From an uncultured Tissierellia bacterium (GTDB lineage: Bacteria > Bacillota > Clostridia > Tissierellales > Tissierellaceae): 56,634 nt of DNA. A program made the translations under genes and the position numbers. Below the pieces are notes generated by a model. That model was not told the DNA's origin. It ran no database searches and saw only the letters and a program-made list of their open reading frames with translations. Position 1 is the first letter of the stretch. Each line of letters begins with the position of its first letter. The stretch is from contig CAMIXG010000010.1 in NCBI GenBank assembly GCA_946402705.1, forward strand, positions 1-56,634, read 5' to 3'. Shown here in pieces: positions 24,291 to 33,767 of the stretch.

Positions 24291-26804
24291 CTAGTTTCTA
24301 ATATTTTCAATTATTATTTTTTCATTTATTTTTTTCAAAGGATAAATACCTGATATTAAGGATATAACAAAGGTTCCAAAAGAGCCTATTAATATTCCAG
24401 TTATAGGTATATTATATGAAAATAAACTTATCCCAACCATGGATTTATATAATAGATAACTAAGCGGTAAACTTACTAGCACTCCAAAGAAAATGGAATA
24501 AAAGCTGTAATAAATACCCTCTAAAGCTATCATCTTCTTTATATCCTTTGATCTCATGCCTATGGCTTTTAATATGGCTATCTCTCTCGTTCTTATTATT
24601 ATGTTAGTACTTATAGTGTTAATTATATTAATGCTGCTTATTAAGGCTATAAGACTTATAAAACCATATAAGAATATATTGGTTACTATCTTCATGACAT
24701 TTTCTTCTTTTATCATTTTTTCCATATCCATATAGGTTAAATTATAATCTGTTTCAATATCATCTAATTTTTCAAGGATTTCCTCCCTATCTGAATTTTC
24801 ATCAGTGGATATTTTTATACTTTGTCTTAGGTATCCATCTGCAAACTTTTCTACATTGTTTGAGCTTGTAAACAGCATAAGTCTTCCATTAAACTTCCTA
24901 TCTAAACCCTCTATGCCATCTTCTATAACTCCCAGTACCTTGACTTCTTCAAAACTGTTATCTCCAAGCATTATCCTAATCTTATCTCCAGTTTTAAAAT
25001 TATAACCCTTAACCTTATCTTCCACCTTATTTTCTGTTAGTATCTTAGTATTGTTAAATACTATAACACCATTTTCCTTATCCATATCACTTACCTTTAC
25101 CTTAGATAAGTTCTCAAGTTTTTCATCTCCAATATAATTTATACTCGACTGAATCTCTAACTTTCCTTCGTTCTCCCTTATATTTCTCATAAAGTGTTCT
25201 AAATACTTGTCCTTTACCTTATCTTTTTCCACAATACTTAAAATATCTAGTTCTGTCTGCATATATAATTTATCTATTCCCTTTAACTCAAGTATTTCAT
25301 CTCTTAGTTTTTCTGTATTGCCTATAGATTCATTTCCCATAATTACAAATTCTCCAGCACTTTGTTTTTCTATATCTGTAATCTTATATATGTTTTCTGT
25401 AAAACTACTAAAAGTTATTAATAAAATCATACTTATAGTCATTGAAAAAACTGTTATTAAAAACCTACTCCTGTTTCTAGTAAGGTTTTTATAGGCTATT
25501 TCTCCCTCTATCCCAAATACTTTACTAAATAAACTAGATCTTTTAGCCTTCTTGATTTTTTCTAATTTTATCTCTCCACTATTTCTTATGGCTGAAATCA
25601 CAGAAACCTTACTTGCCTTTATAGCTGGTATCACAGCTGATAATAGTACAGTTATCACACTTAAAATCACTACAAAAACTATAATTTGTAAGTTAGGTTC
25701 AACTGTTAAGTTATTTATAAAATATATCTCTGAACCCACATTACCAACTATGGTAAAAACTATATGCATAGCTAAAAATCCTGATATAAGTCCTAGGGGC
25801 AGGGCTATTAAAACTAGTATTAAGGCTTCTAGCAAAACCAGATTTAATAGTTGAGATTTCTTCATACCTATAGCCCTCAAGGTTCCAAATTCTGATATCC
25901 TTTCTATAACTGAAATATTAAAAGAATTATATATTACAGCTATTGTAGCTACTATTATAATTAAAACTATTATGCTAACCATTTGAACCATAGAGTTATT
26001 AAAAGTTTTATTGGTACTTTCTGCTGATAACCTAAGGAGTTTATAATTTGTATCAATATTCTCTTCTGGAACTTTTAAACCCCTTCCTATTTCCATAATT
26101 TTATCTGATGCTCCAAGTATTTTATCTGTTTTAAACAGGGTATTATACTCCCTATCACTTTCTATCTTCTCTAGCTTAGTAAAACCTGTTGTCAAGTAAT
26201 TATAAGGCCTTCTAATTCCACTTTCCATTATTCCAACAAGTTTATAATTTTCATTTCCCAGCTGTCTTATGGCCTTATCTTCATTTCTATACTTTATGTT
26301 ATCCACCATATCAAAACTAACTTCACTTCCAATTTTATATCCATCTCCTAGTACCTTTAGGGCATTCTCTTCTAGGATTATTTCCCTATTATTTTCTGGA
26401 AATCTACCTTCCTTAAGTTTAAATTTCCATAGGTCAAAGTTAGTTTCTGTTTCCTCCATAACATTGATATATCTATGCTCCGGTATTCCCTCTTCAAAGT
26501 CATTATCCTTCTTTGGTATGTCACTTATAAGCCCATAACCTAAATCCCTGTAGACGCCTACTTTTTCCACGCTAACATGCTTTGTAAGTTTTTCTATTGT
26601 CTTACTATCTACATTCTTAAGCTCCCCATAATAAGAGCCATTTTCATGAGTTGCTTCTTTTATCATAACCTTTCTCATAGAATCCATTATGGTAAAAACA
26701 GATGTTATCATAGCTACTGATAAAATTATCCCAAAAATAGTTAACATGGTTCTCTTTTTCTCTTTTTTAAAATACTTAAATATAATTCCCCTATAATCTT
26801 TCAC
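24291..26804 (-). CDS. ABC transporter permease with two FtsX domains (MacB-like)
   Basis: An 837-residue membrane protein. One helix near residues 17-38, a ~230-residue extracytoplasmic core domain, three helices (about 275-400) forming the first FtsX domain, a second helix after NLTRNRSRFL, a second extracytoplasmic domain, then three C-terminal helices. The phrases FGTLRAIGMKKSQL and REIAILKAIGMRSKDIKKM are the duplicated FtsX coupling signatures. Such type VII ABC systems do not move solutes through the membrane but act mechanically on lipoproteins, peptides or the wall. Overlaps the ATPase gene by 14 nt. Confidence 0.9.
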   Translation of the reverse strand: MKDYRGIIFKYFKKEKKRTMLTIFGIILSVAMITSVFTIMDSMRKVMIKEATHENGSYYGELKNVDSKTIEKLTKHVSVEKVGVYRDLGYGLISDIPKKDNDFEEGIPEHRYINVMEETETNFDLWKFKLKEGRFPENNREIILEENALKVLGDGYKIGSEVSFDMVDNIKYRNEDKAIRQLGNENYKLVGIMESGIRRPYNYLTTGFTKLEKIESDREYNTLFKTDKILGASDKIMEIGRGLKVPEENIDTNYKLLRLSAESTNKTFNNSMVQMVSIIVLIIIVATIAVIYNSFNISVIERISEFGTLRAIGMKKSQLLNLVLLEALILVLIALPLGLISGFLAMHIVFTIVGNVGSEIYFINNLTVEPNLQIIVFVVILSVITVLLSAVIPAIKASKVSVISAIRNSGEIKLEKIKKAKRSSLFSKVFGIEGEIAYKNLTRNRSRFLITVFSMTISMILLITFSSFTENIYKITDIEKQSAGEFVIMGNESIGNTEKLRDEILELKGIDKLYMQTELDILSIVEKDKVKDKYLEHFMRNIRENEGKLEIQSSINYIGDEKLENLSKVKVSDMDKENGVIVFNNTKILTENKVEDKVKGYNFKTGDKIRIMLGDNSFEEVKVLGVIEDGIEGLDRKFNGRLMLFTSSNNVEKFADGYLRQSIKISTDENSDREEILEKLDDIETDYNLTYMDMEKMIKEENVMKIVTNIFLYGFISLIALISSINIINTISTNIIIRTREIAILKAIGMRSKDIKKMIALEGIYYSFYSIFFGVLVSLPLSYLLYKSMVGISLFSYNIPITGILIGSFGTFVISLISGIYPLKKINEKIIIENIRN

Positions 26805-27477
26805 TTTTTATCACCTGATCTTTTACAATTTCCCCATCGCCAATTGTTATTATTCTATCTGCAAGAGATGCTATATTTAAGTCATGAGTAACTAGTATTA
26901 GGGTCTGATTATATTTTTTTATGGATAGTTTTAAAAGTTCAATTATATCCTTACTAGATTCACTATCCAAGTTTCCAGTAGGTTCATCTGCAAAAATTAC
27001 AGATGGATTATAGGCAAGTGCCCTACCTATGGATGTCCTTTGCTGCTGGCCTCCTGATAACTGATTAGGTAGATGTGAAAGCCTATCTTCAAGCCTTAAT
27101 ATATTTACTAGTTCATCAAAATAGTTTTTATTTATTTCCTTTTTGTCTAAAAGTAGTGGTAGCTTTATGTTTTCTTCAACAGTTAATACAGGTACTAAAT
27201 TATAGGCCTGAAAAATAAAACCCACATTTCTTCTCCTAAAAAGTGATAGTTCATTTTCACTTAGATTATAGATATCAACATTATCAATTATCACCTTTCC
27301 ACTAGTAGGCTTATCTACTCCTCCTAGGAGATGTAAGAGTGTACTCTTACCTGAACCACTTGCCCCTACTATGGCTACAAACTCTCCCTTGTCTATTTGT
27401 AAATTTATATCTTTAAGTGCCTCTACCTTTAAATCTCCACTTCCATAAGATTTAGATAGATTCTCTATTTTTATCAT
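26791..27477 (-). CDS. ABC transporter ATPase, LolD/MacB/FtsE-like
   Basis: A 228-residue ATPase. Walker A GASGSGKSTLLHLLGG, Q-loop FIFQAYNLVPVLT, signature LSGGQQQRTSIGRAL, Walker B VIFADEPTGNLDS and LVTHD all match the LolD/MacB ATPase class. RBS ATGGAGGGAAAATA upstream of ATG. Operon with the two-FtsX permease. The two-component system about 3 kb away could control it, as in Bce-type modules, but the genes are not adjacent and the permease lacks the Bce architecture. Confidence 0.92.
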   Translation of the reverse strand: MIKIENLSKSYGSGDLKVEALKDINLQIDKGEFVAIVGASGSGKSTLLHLLGGVDKPTSGKVIIDNVDIYNLSENELSLFRRRNVGFIFQAYNLVPVLTVEENIKLPLLLDKKEINKNYFDELVNILRLEDRLSHLPNQLSGGQQQRTSIGRALAYNPSVIFADEPTGNLDSESSKDIIELLKLSIKKYNQTLILVTHDLNIASLADRIITIGDGEIVKDQVIKSERL

Positions 27478-27611
27478 TATTTTCCCTCCATATCTATATT
27501 TATAAACTTATTATATAAGCTTAAACTTACATCTTAGTGAATAAAAGTCTTACATTTTTGTAAGTTTACTAGCTAGGATAAAATAATTAAATAATTTTAC
27601 CTAAAAACCAA

Positions 27612-27645
27612 AAAAGCTAAACCACCAAAAGGTAGTCTAGCTTTT
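27612..27645 (-). terminator. Terminator overlapping the stop of the orphan membrane protein
   Basis: The outer stem AAAAGCTA/TAGCTTTT and inner ACCACC/GGTAGT (one mismatch) enclose an A4 loop, and the minus strand continues into a T run. The right arm includes the TAA of the upstream gene. Confidence 0.65.
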
Positions 27646-29050
27646 ATAAACTAAGTTCCAAATCAAACTTTCCTATTAAATTAAATTCTGGTTTTTTTAG
27701 TTCTTCAAGTCTTGTAAAATCTACTTCTACAAAAAACTTTATATATAAATCATAGGGTTTCTCTTCCCCTTCTGTTTTAGCAAATAATCCATATTTCTGT
27801 ATATCCTCTTCTAAATTTTCTTCCTGTTCAAAAACTATATTATCATAGACTGGAAGATTTATTTTAGTTATCTTATCTGTTTCATCTGTATTAAGTCTAC
27901 CTATAAGCCCTAGCTCTTCTGAATAAACCTTAAAACATCTAATACCTGCATCATACTTTAGACTAAAGGATTTTGTCCTATCAAACCTATAACTGTCTTC
28001 ATAGCCCTTATTTAAATAACCCTCAATTTGATTATAGATTAATTCTTTTTCTATTAGTTTATTTAAATAGTTACTAATCTTATCATCATCTTTTAAGTTA
28101 TCCATCTTTATTTCATACTGTTTTACTATCTTGTTCCTCTTTATCTCTTCCTTATTAACATCAAATAACCTAAAATTTTCTCCTACTTTAAAAACTGATA
28201 AATCTGCCACATAAATCCTATATTCAAAATCCACCCTTGGGTAGTCTAATATTTGTGATGCTAAGTAATTTTTAAAGAACTCTCCATCTGCTATCTCTGT
28301 TATTTTATCTAGCTTAAATACATCTGTTTCTTCATACCTGTTATTCATAGACATCTCTATATTGTTAAAAACTACATAACCCTCTTCTTCTCTTTCGTAG
28401 TGCTCAACTATAGTCATTAGATTAAATTGATCATCTATGTTTTCACTTCCATATATAAGTGCCTGTCTCTTAGCTTTTAAGAGATAACTTGATGTATAAA
28501 ATGTATATATATTGTTTAAAATGTCTAACTCAAAAAAATCTCCCCTATAAAATAACTTTTGAAAAATAGTTTTTATAGGTAAATTTTCATACCCTTCCTC
28601 TAAATGGTACTTATTTGCCAAAATATAATTTAATTTTATATTTGGATAAAATAAACTAACCAAGGATTTAACTAAAAATATCCCTAATACCAGTGGTAGT
28701 ACTGCAACTATATATAATCCCACTCTTGATAGCCCTATAAAGACTAACCCAGTAAGTAGGGGTATATATGATGTTTTAATATTTTTTGATTTTATAGTTT
28801 CAAGTACAAACAATACTATGAACAGTGCTGCCATTCCCAAGTAGTAAGTATTTTTTATATTGAAAAACAAATCTTGAAAATTACTATTATTAAGCACTAA
28901 CTGAGCATAATAATATTGAAATAATCCAAATATAAAAACATTAATAGCAAGATATAATATCTTAAGTTTTTTATCATTCTGAAAATTAACTTGTTTGTCT
29001 AAAATTATTAAAGCCAATAAAACTACTAATCCAATTATAATATTAAACAC
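27644..29050 (-). CDS. Orphan membrane protein with large cytosolic domain
   Basis: A 468-residue protein of no recognised family. Residues 1 to about 155 hold four or five transmembrane helices (FNIIIGLVVLLALIIL, LYLAINVFIFGLFQYYY, YLGMAALFIVLFVLETI, GLYIVAVLPLVLGIFLV). The remaining ~310 are soluble, charged and mixed α/β. The start is a GTG at 29050 with a weak AGAAAG site; no better ATG is near. Divergent from alr. Topology suggests a cytosolic C-terminal domain. Confidence 0.6.
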   Translation of the reverse strand: MFNIIIGLVVLLALIILDKQVNFQNDKKLKILYLAINVFIFGLFQYYYAQLVLNNSNFQDLFFNIKNTYYLGMAALFIVLFVLETIKSKNIKTSYIPLLTGLVFIGLSRVGLYIVAVLPLVLGIFLVKSLVSLFYPNIKLNYILANKYHLEEGYENLPIKTIFQKLFYRGDFFELDILNNIYTFYTSSYLLKAKRQALIYGSENIDDQFNLMTIVEHYEREEEGYVVFNNIEMSMNNRYEETDVFKLDKITEIADGEFFKNYLASQILDYPRVDFEYRIYVADLSVFKVGENFRLFDVNKEEIKRNKIVKQYEIKMDNLKDDDKISNYLNKLIEKELIYNQIEGYLNKGYEDSYRFDRTKSFSLKYDAGIRCFKVYSEELGLIGRLNTDETDKITKINLPVYDNIVFEQEENLEEDIQKYGLFAKTEGEEKPYDLYIKFFVEVDFTRLEELKKPEFNLIGKFDLELSL

Positions 29051-29121
29051 CTACTTTCTAAAATCTTATGATACTATAATACCTTATTTCTGCAAATTTT
29101 CCAATAGACCTGACTTTTTTC

Positions 29122-29150
29122 TTGCTTTTAATCAGCTTTCCAATTATAAT
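29122..29150 (+). promoter_or_regulatory. Promoter of alr
   Basis: TTGCTT (29122-29127), a 17-nt spacer and a perfect TATAAT (29145-29150), 27 nt before the alr start codon. Confidence 0.55.
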
Positions 29151-29177
29151 ATTTCTCATTAAAAAGGATGTGGTTAA

Positions 29178-30308
29178 ATGGACAATATAATAAGAAGCAC
29201 AAGATTGGAAATAGATTTAGATCTTATTAAATATAATATGAAACAGCTCCTAGACTACTCAGAGTCTACTAAGATTTTGGCGGTAATTAAGGCTGATGCC
29301 TATTCAAATGGCGCTGTAGATGTAGCTAGCACACTTATGGAAAGTGGCGCCTGGGGACTTGCAGTTGCAACTATCAATGAAGCCTTGGAGCTTAGATATA
29401 AAAAAATTAAGGCTCCACTTATGATACTTGGATTTGTAGATAATGACTACCTAGAATATGTAGTAAAATATGATTTAATCCAAACCATCTACAATAAAGA
29501 CCAGGCCTTAAAGCTTAATGAGTTTGGTGAAAAATATAATAAGTTAGTCAATATCCATATAAAAATTGACACTGGTATGAATAGGCTTGGTTTTAAGCCA
29601 ACATCCGAAAACTTGGAACTTATTCAGTCTATATCAAATTTGGAATATATAAATATTCAGGGTATATTTTCACATTTCGCTGAGTCTGAAATAGATGATA
29701 AATCCTTTACAAAAAAACAGTATGAAACTTTTGTAGCTTATATAACTAGCTTGGAAAAACTAGGACTAAAGTTTGAAATAAAGCATATTTCAAATTGGGG
29801 TGGCTACTGTGATACTCCTGAATACAATCTGGATATGGTTAGATTGGGTGTACCTTTGTTTGGGGTTTACTCAAACTATGAGCTTCAAAAACCTAAGATA
29901 GACCTTAAGGTTACTATGAAGTTAAAAACTAAAATTTCCAATATAAAAGTGGTTAAAGAGGGAGAAAGTATTAGTTACAACAGGCAATATTTCTGTAAAT
30001 CAGATAGAAAGATTGCAACTATACCAGTTGGTTATGCTGATGGGATAAGTCAAGATATGGCAGCTGCCTTTGATTTTTATATAAAGGATCAATCTGTAAA
30101 GTCAGTGGGTAAGGTTTGTATGGATCAAATCATGTTGGATATTACAGATGTCGAAAATGTTTCTCTGGAAGATGAAGTTGTAGTATTTGATAATAGAAAC
30201 CAAAAATACCTATCTGCTCGAAATATAGCAAACATAAGTAAAAGAGTGCCCAAGGTATATATAGAAAATGGAAAAATAGTAAAGGCTGTTGACTTACTGT
30301 TTCTATAA
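29178..30308 (+). CDS. alr: Alanine racemase
   Basis: A 376-residue PLP enzyme that makes D-alanine for peptidoglycan. The PLP lysine is K38 in AVIKADAYSNGA; the second catalytic residue is Tyr in ISYNRQYF; the C-terminal β domain has GKVCMDQIMLDI and DEVVVFD. The ATG is preceded by AAAGGATGTGG. Fold type III length and order are normal. Monocistronic, with promoter and terminator visible. Confidence 0.95.
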   Translation: MDNIIRSTRLEIDLDLIKYNMKQLLDYSESTKILAVIKADAYSNGAVDVASTLMESGAWGLAVATINEALELRYKKIKAPLMILGFVDNDYLEYVVKYDLIQTIYNKDQALKLNEFGEKYNKLVNIHIKIDTGMNRLGFKPTSENLELIQSISNLEYINIQGIFSHFAESEIDDKSFTKKQYETFVAYITSLEKLGLKFEIKHISNWGGYCDTPEYNLDMVRLGVPLFGVYSNYELQKPKIDLKVTMKLKTKISNIKVVKEGESISYNRQYFCKSDRKIATIPVGYADGISQDMAAAFDFYIKDQSVKSVGKVCMDQIMLDITDVENVSLEDEVVVFDNRNQKYLSARNIANISKRVPKVYIENGKIVKAVDLLFL

Positions 30309-30331
30309 AAGAGAGGACCTTCCTCTCTTTT
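30307..30331. terminator. Bidirectional terminator between alr and the sensor kinase gene
   Basis: The stem AAAAGAGAGGA/TCCTCTCTTTT with a 3-nt loop, followed on + by further T. The left arm includes the TAA of alr. Confidence 0.85.
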
Positions 30332-30348
30332 TTAATTGGCTACTTAAT

Positions 30349-31548
30349 TTACTTTTTTAGTCTTATATTAAATTCTGTACCTTGATCTTTCTCTGATTTA
30401 ACATAGATGTATCCTCCATGTTTCTCCACTATTAGTTTTGAAAGATTAAGCCCTATACCTACACTATCAGTATTTTCTTCTGCCCTATAAAATCTTTCAA
30501 AAATAAAGGGTAATTTCTCACTATCTATACCTCTTCCATCATCTCTTATAAATATATCTATGAAAATTGGCCCTTCTCTAACTTCTAACTCAAGTTTTTC
30601 CTCACTGTACTCACAACCATTCTTTACTATATTTGTCAAAGCTTCTTCAAGCCACTTAAAATCACCTGCTATATTAACTGATGTTTTTCTATACTTTATA
30701 TTAGTTTTTGGAAATATTTCCCTTACATTTAAAATTACACTCTCCATTAAATCATCCACAAAAATTTCTTCAAACTTAAACTCTATAGTATCTGATTCTA
30801 TCTTTGCCACCTTAAGTAAATTTATTATTAGCCATTCCATTCTATCTAACTGAATCTTACTTTTTTCTATAAACTCTTTTCTCATATCTTCATCCATGCC
30901 AGCTTGTAGAATCATCAAATCATTAAAAATCAATAGAGATGATAAGGGTGTCTTAAGTTGATGGGATATATCTGATATCATATTTTTTAAAAATATTTTT
31001 TCCCTACTTAATAATCTAATGTTATTTTCTATAATACCAATGGTCTTATTTAGTTTGTTTTTAAGTATATTCATCTCCTCATCATTGGTCATTTCAAGCC
31101 TTAAATCATAATTGCCAGCGATTATTTCATCTAAATAATTATTAAAGATATCTATTTCCCTATTTCTTCTTTTTGAATTAAGATACATTATAAAATATAT
31201 TGGGAGTAAAACTCCTACTGAGATAAAGATTATATAAATATTATCTTTTGGATTAAAAACTTTTTGATACTCCAAATCCATATTCTTAGTATATCCATAC
31301 TCTTCTAAGATGTTTTTCCCAGTCTGGTAATCCTCACTATTTCTAGTTCCAAGTACTATATCTATTATCTCTTCCTTGTCTATATTCTTTTCTTCTAAAA
31401 CTCCTATTATCTCCATATCTCTCTTAACCAAATTTTCATTTATGCTCTTATTGTAGTTGGTAAAAATATAAAATATAAAGCCAGATACTAAAATCTGACT
31501 TATTATAATTGCAAATATCATTTTTTTATTTTTAAAAGTCTTCATCAT
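30349..31548 (-). CDS. Two-component sensor histidine kinase
   Basis: A 399-residue membrane kinase. TM1 (about 10-29) and TM2 (about 104-122) flank an extracellular domain of ~75 residues; then a HAMP-like region, the phospho-acceptor His in SDISHQLKTPLS, N box NIVKNGCEYS, G1 IRDDGRGI and G2 GIGLNLSKLIVEKHGG. The operon overlaps the response regulator by 4 nt. The extracellular loop is too short and divergent to name a signal; short-loop kinases of this class often sense cell-envelope stress (inference). Confidence 0.92.
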   Translation of the reverse strand: MMKTFKNKKMIFAIIISQILVSGFIFYIFTNYNKSINENLVKRDMEIIGVLEEKNIDKEEIIDIVLGTRNSEDYQTGKNILEEYGYTKNMDLEYQKVFNPKDNIYIIFISVGVLLPIYFIMYLNSKRRNREIDIFNNYLDEIIAGNYDLRLEMTNDEEMNILKNKLNKTIGIIENNIRLLSREKIFLKNMISDISHQLKTPLSSLLIFNDLMILQAGMDEDMRKEFIEKSKIQLDRMEWLIINLLKVAKIESDTIEFKFEEIFVDDLMESVILNVREIFPKTNIKYRKTSVNIAGDFKWLEEALTNIVKNGCEYSEEKLELEVREGPIFIDIFIRDDGRGIDSEKLPFIFERFYRAEENTDSVGIGLNLSKLIVEKHGGYIYVKSEKDQGTEFNIRLKK

Positions 31549-32225
31549 AAAACTTCCTCATTCCAAATGTAGCCAACACCTCTAACAGTTTTTATATACC
31601 TGCTTTTTTTAGGGTCATCTTCTATCTTGTGTCTAAGTCTTTTCACATATACAGATAAAGTATTGTCATCTATAAAACTTCCCTCTATGTCCCACAGTTT
31701 TTCTATTATTACATTTCTAGTTAAAACCTGTTTTTTATTTTCAACTAAAAGTACCAAAAGTTTATACTCTGCTGGAGTTAAATTTATAAGTTCTCCCTTT
31801 TTCATAACCCTGTTACTTAGATAGTCTATCTCTAAATTTCCCGTTTTTATAGTTTCCCTAATTTCTTTTCCACTTCTTCTAAAAATCGCCTTTATCCTAG
31901 ATATAAATTCCTTTACTCTAAAGGGCTTAGATATATAATCATCTGCTCCCAAATCAAAGGCTTTTACCACATTTACTTCGTCATCCTCAGCAGTTAAAAA
32001 TATTATTGGACTATTATTTTGCTCTCTAATCTTTTCACATATATCAAATCCATTTCCGTCTGGAAGAGTTATATCTATTATGTATAAATCAAATTCTTTT
32101 ACTTCTATTTTCTCTAAGGCTTGTTTTTTTGAACCTGCCAGGCTTACATTATAGCCTTCTGACTTTAAAGTATATTCTATGCCCATCCCTAGAGTTATAT
32201 CATCTTCTACCAATAAAATTTCCAC
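31545..32225 (-). CDS. OmpR-family response regulator
   Basis: A receiver domain (acidic pair E7-D8, phospho-acceptor D51 in IIDITLPDG, switch Lys in ISKPFRVKEF) followed by a winged-helix DNA-binding domain (LTPAEYKLLVLLVENKKQVLTR, SVYVKRLRHKIEDD, RGVGYIW). I choose the GTG at 32225 because GGGGGTGAGTAGA sits 8 nt upstream and the protein then starts directly with the first receiver strand; upstream codons have no RBS. First gene of the pair. Confidence 0.93.
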   Translation of the reverse strand: MEILLVEDDITLGMGIEYTLKSEGYNVSLAGSKKQALEKIEVKEFDLYIIDITLPDGNGFDICEKIREQNNSPIIFLTAEDDEVNVVKAFDLGADDYISKPFRVKEFISRIKAIFRRSGKEIRETIKTGNLEIDYLSNRVMKKGELINLTPAEYKLLVLLVENKKQVLTRNVIIEKLWDIEGSFIDDNTLSVYVKRLRHKIEDDPKKSRYIKTVRGVGYIWNEEVL

Positions 32226-32543
32226 TCTACTCACCCCCACTACCATATTACTACCCTCTTATTAATTAACTGTATTAAATATCTTAAGTTTATATTAATT
32301 ATACCTTGTTTTTCATTTTATTTTAGCTTTATTTTAACTTTTATATTAATTTGTTTGATTTTTCACTTGACTTTCTTTATTAATTATTATAACATTCTTA
32401 GAAATATATAAATTTCATCTGAATATTCAAACTCACATAGTTTTTATTTTTATAGAGGGTTATTTGGTTCTTAGCTAAGGTTTGAAATTTAAAATATTCG
32501 CAATATTTCAATTATTTAATTATTTTATCTAGGGGGGAAAATT
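32226..32543. other. Intergenic region between the two-component system and the DUF3798 importer
   Basis: About 318 nt, strongly AT-rich. A TTGACT (32367-32372) with TATAAC 15 nt downstream is a plausible promoter for the importer operon, leaving a leader of about 140 nt. No purine-riboswitch core or other conserved leader was recognised. RBS AGGGGGGAAAATT at the end. Confidence 0.4.
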
Positions 32544-33665
32544 ATGAAAAAGATTATTAGTTTAATTATGATATCAGTTCTTACTTTATCTCTTGCAGCG
32601 TGTGGTAACAAACCTGCTGCCAGTGCTGATGGTTATAAAATAGGAGTTGTAACTGGAACTGTATCACAGGGAGAAGAAGGATTTAGAACTGGAGAGGACC
32701 TTGTAAAGAAATATGGTAAAGATAAAATCAAACATATTACATATCCTGATAAGTTTGACAAAGAACAAGAAACTACAATATCTCAAATTGTAGCTTTAGC
32801 ATCAGATCCTGAAGTTAAGGCTATTGTTATATATGAGGCAGTAACTGGAGTATCTTCAGCGATTGACCAGATTAAAGAGATGAGACCGGATATGTTATTT
32901 ATAGCTGGAGCACCTCACGAAGATATCAATGTTGTAGCACCTAGAGCAGATATATTACTAGATTTAGATCAGGTAACTCGTGGTGAAACAATTATGAAAA
33001 CAGCTAGTGAAATGGGAGCAAAAACTTTTGTTCACTATTCTTTCCCAAGACATATGTCTATGGAATTCCTAGCAAAAAGAAGAGATTCACTTAAAGATGC
33101 AGCTAAAAAATATAATATAGATTTTGTTGAAATAGATGCACCAGATCCAATGTCTGATGCAGGAGTACCAGGAGCTCAACAATTTATCTTAGAAGATGTA
33201 CCTAGAGAAGTAGCTAAATATGGAAAAGACACTGCATTCTTTAGCACTAACTGTGGTATGATTGAACCTTTAATAAAACAAACTTTAAACGAAGGTGCTT
33301 TATTCCCAGAACAATGTTGTCCATCTCCTTACCATGGTTATCCAGGAGCTTTAGGTATTGAAATACCTGATGACAAAGCAAATGACATAGCTTATTTAAA
33401 TGAACAAATCTCTGCTAAGGTAGCTGAGAAAAATGGTAATGGAAGATTTGCAACTTGGACTCAACCAGCAGCTAAGACTATACTACAAGCTGGTACAGAG
33501 TATGCTATAGAATTTGCAGAAGGTAAAATAGAAAGATTTGACCCAGCTAGAATGGAAGTTCTTATGAAAGAAAACTCTGCTAATGCTGATGATTTTAAAG
33601 TAAAAACTATAGATAAGGATCATGACAATTTCTTAGTATTTGTTTTAGGAAGTCAAATTTATTAA
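32544..33665 (+). CDS. DUF3798 lipoprotein, probable ABC-importer binding protein
   Basis: A 373-residue lipoprotein: signal with lipobox LAAC followed by GNKPAASA, then a type I periplasmic-binding-protein fold. The sequence YKIGVVTGTVSQGEEGFRTGEDLVKKYG and the later CCPSPYHGYPGALGIEIPD match the DUF3798 family as I know it, which neighbours transporter genes in Clostridia and Fusobacteria. Immediately followed by a double ATPase and two permeases of the ribose/nucleoside type, so it is the likely substrate receptor. The ligand is unknown. Confidence 0.85.
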   Translation: MKKIISLIMISVLTLSLAACGNKPAASADGYKIGVVTGTVSQGEEGFRTGEDLVKKYGKDKIKHITYPDKFDKEQETTISQIVALASDPEVKAIVIYEAVTGVSSAIDQIKEMRPDMLFIAGAPHEDINVVAPRADILLDLDQVTRGETIMKTASEMGAKTFVHYSFPRHMSMEFLAKRRDSLKDAAKKYNIDFVEIDAPDPMSDAGVPGAQQFILEDVPREVAKYGKDTAFFSTNCGMIEPLIKQTLNEGALFPEQCCPSPYHGYPGALGIEIPDDKANDIAYLNEQISAKVAEKNGNGRFATWTQPAAKTILQAGTEYAIEFAEGKIERFDPARMEVLMKENSANADDFKVKTIDKDHDNFLVFVLGSQIY

Positions 33666-33697
33666 TATTTAACGACATATATTTAGTATTGGAAAAG

Positions 33698-33718
33698 GCA
33701 AATAGGTAATCTATTTGC
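33698..33718 (+). terminator. Possible attenuating hairpin between the binding protein and ATPase genes
   Basis: The stem GCAAATAG/CTATTTGC with loop GTAAT is followed by TATTTTCTATACTTTTTTT. A leaky terminator here would give more binding protein than transporter, a usual arrangement in importer operons. Confidence 0.55.
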
Positions 33719-33767
33719 TATTTTCTATACTTTTTTTAATAGGTTTTAGCAGAAGGGAGTGGGAATT

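Noticed and set aside
32400..32543. Purine or other riboswitch in the leader of the importer operon
   Set aside because: The leader is long, but none of the conserved core segments known to me are present, and no terminator/antiterminator pair is visible.
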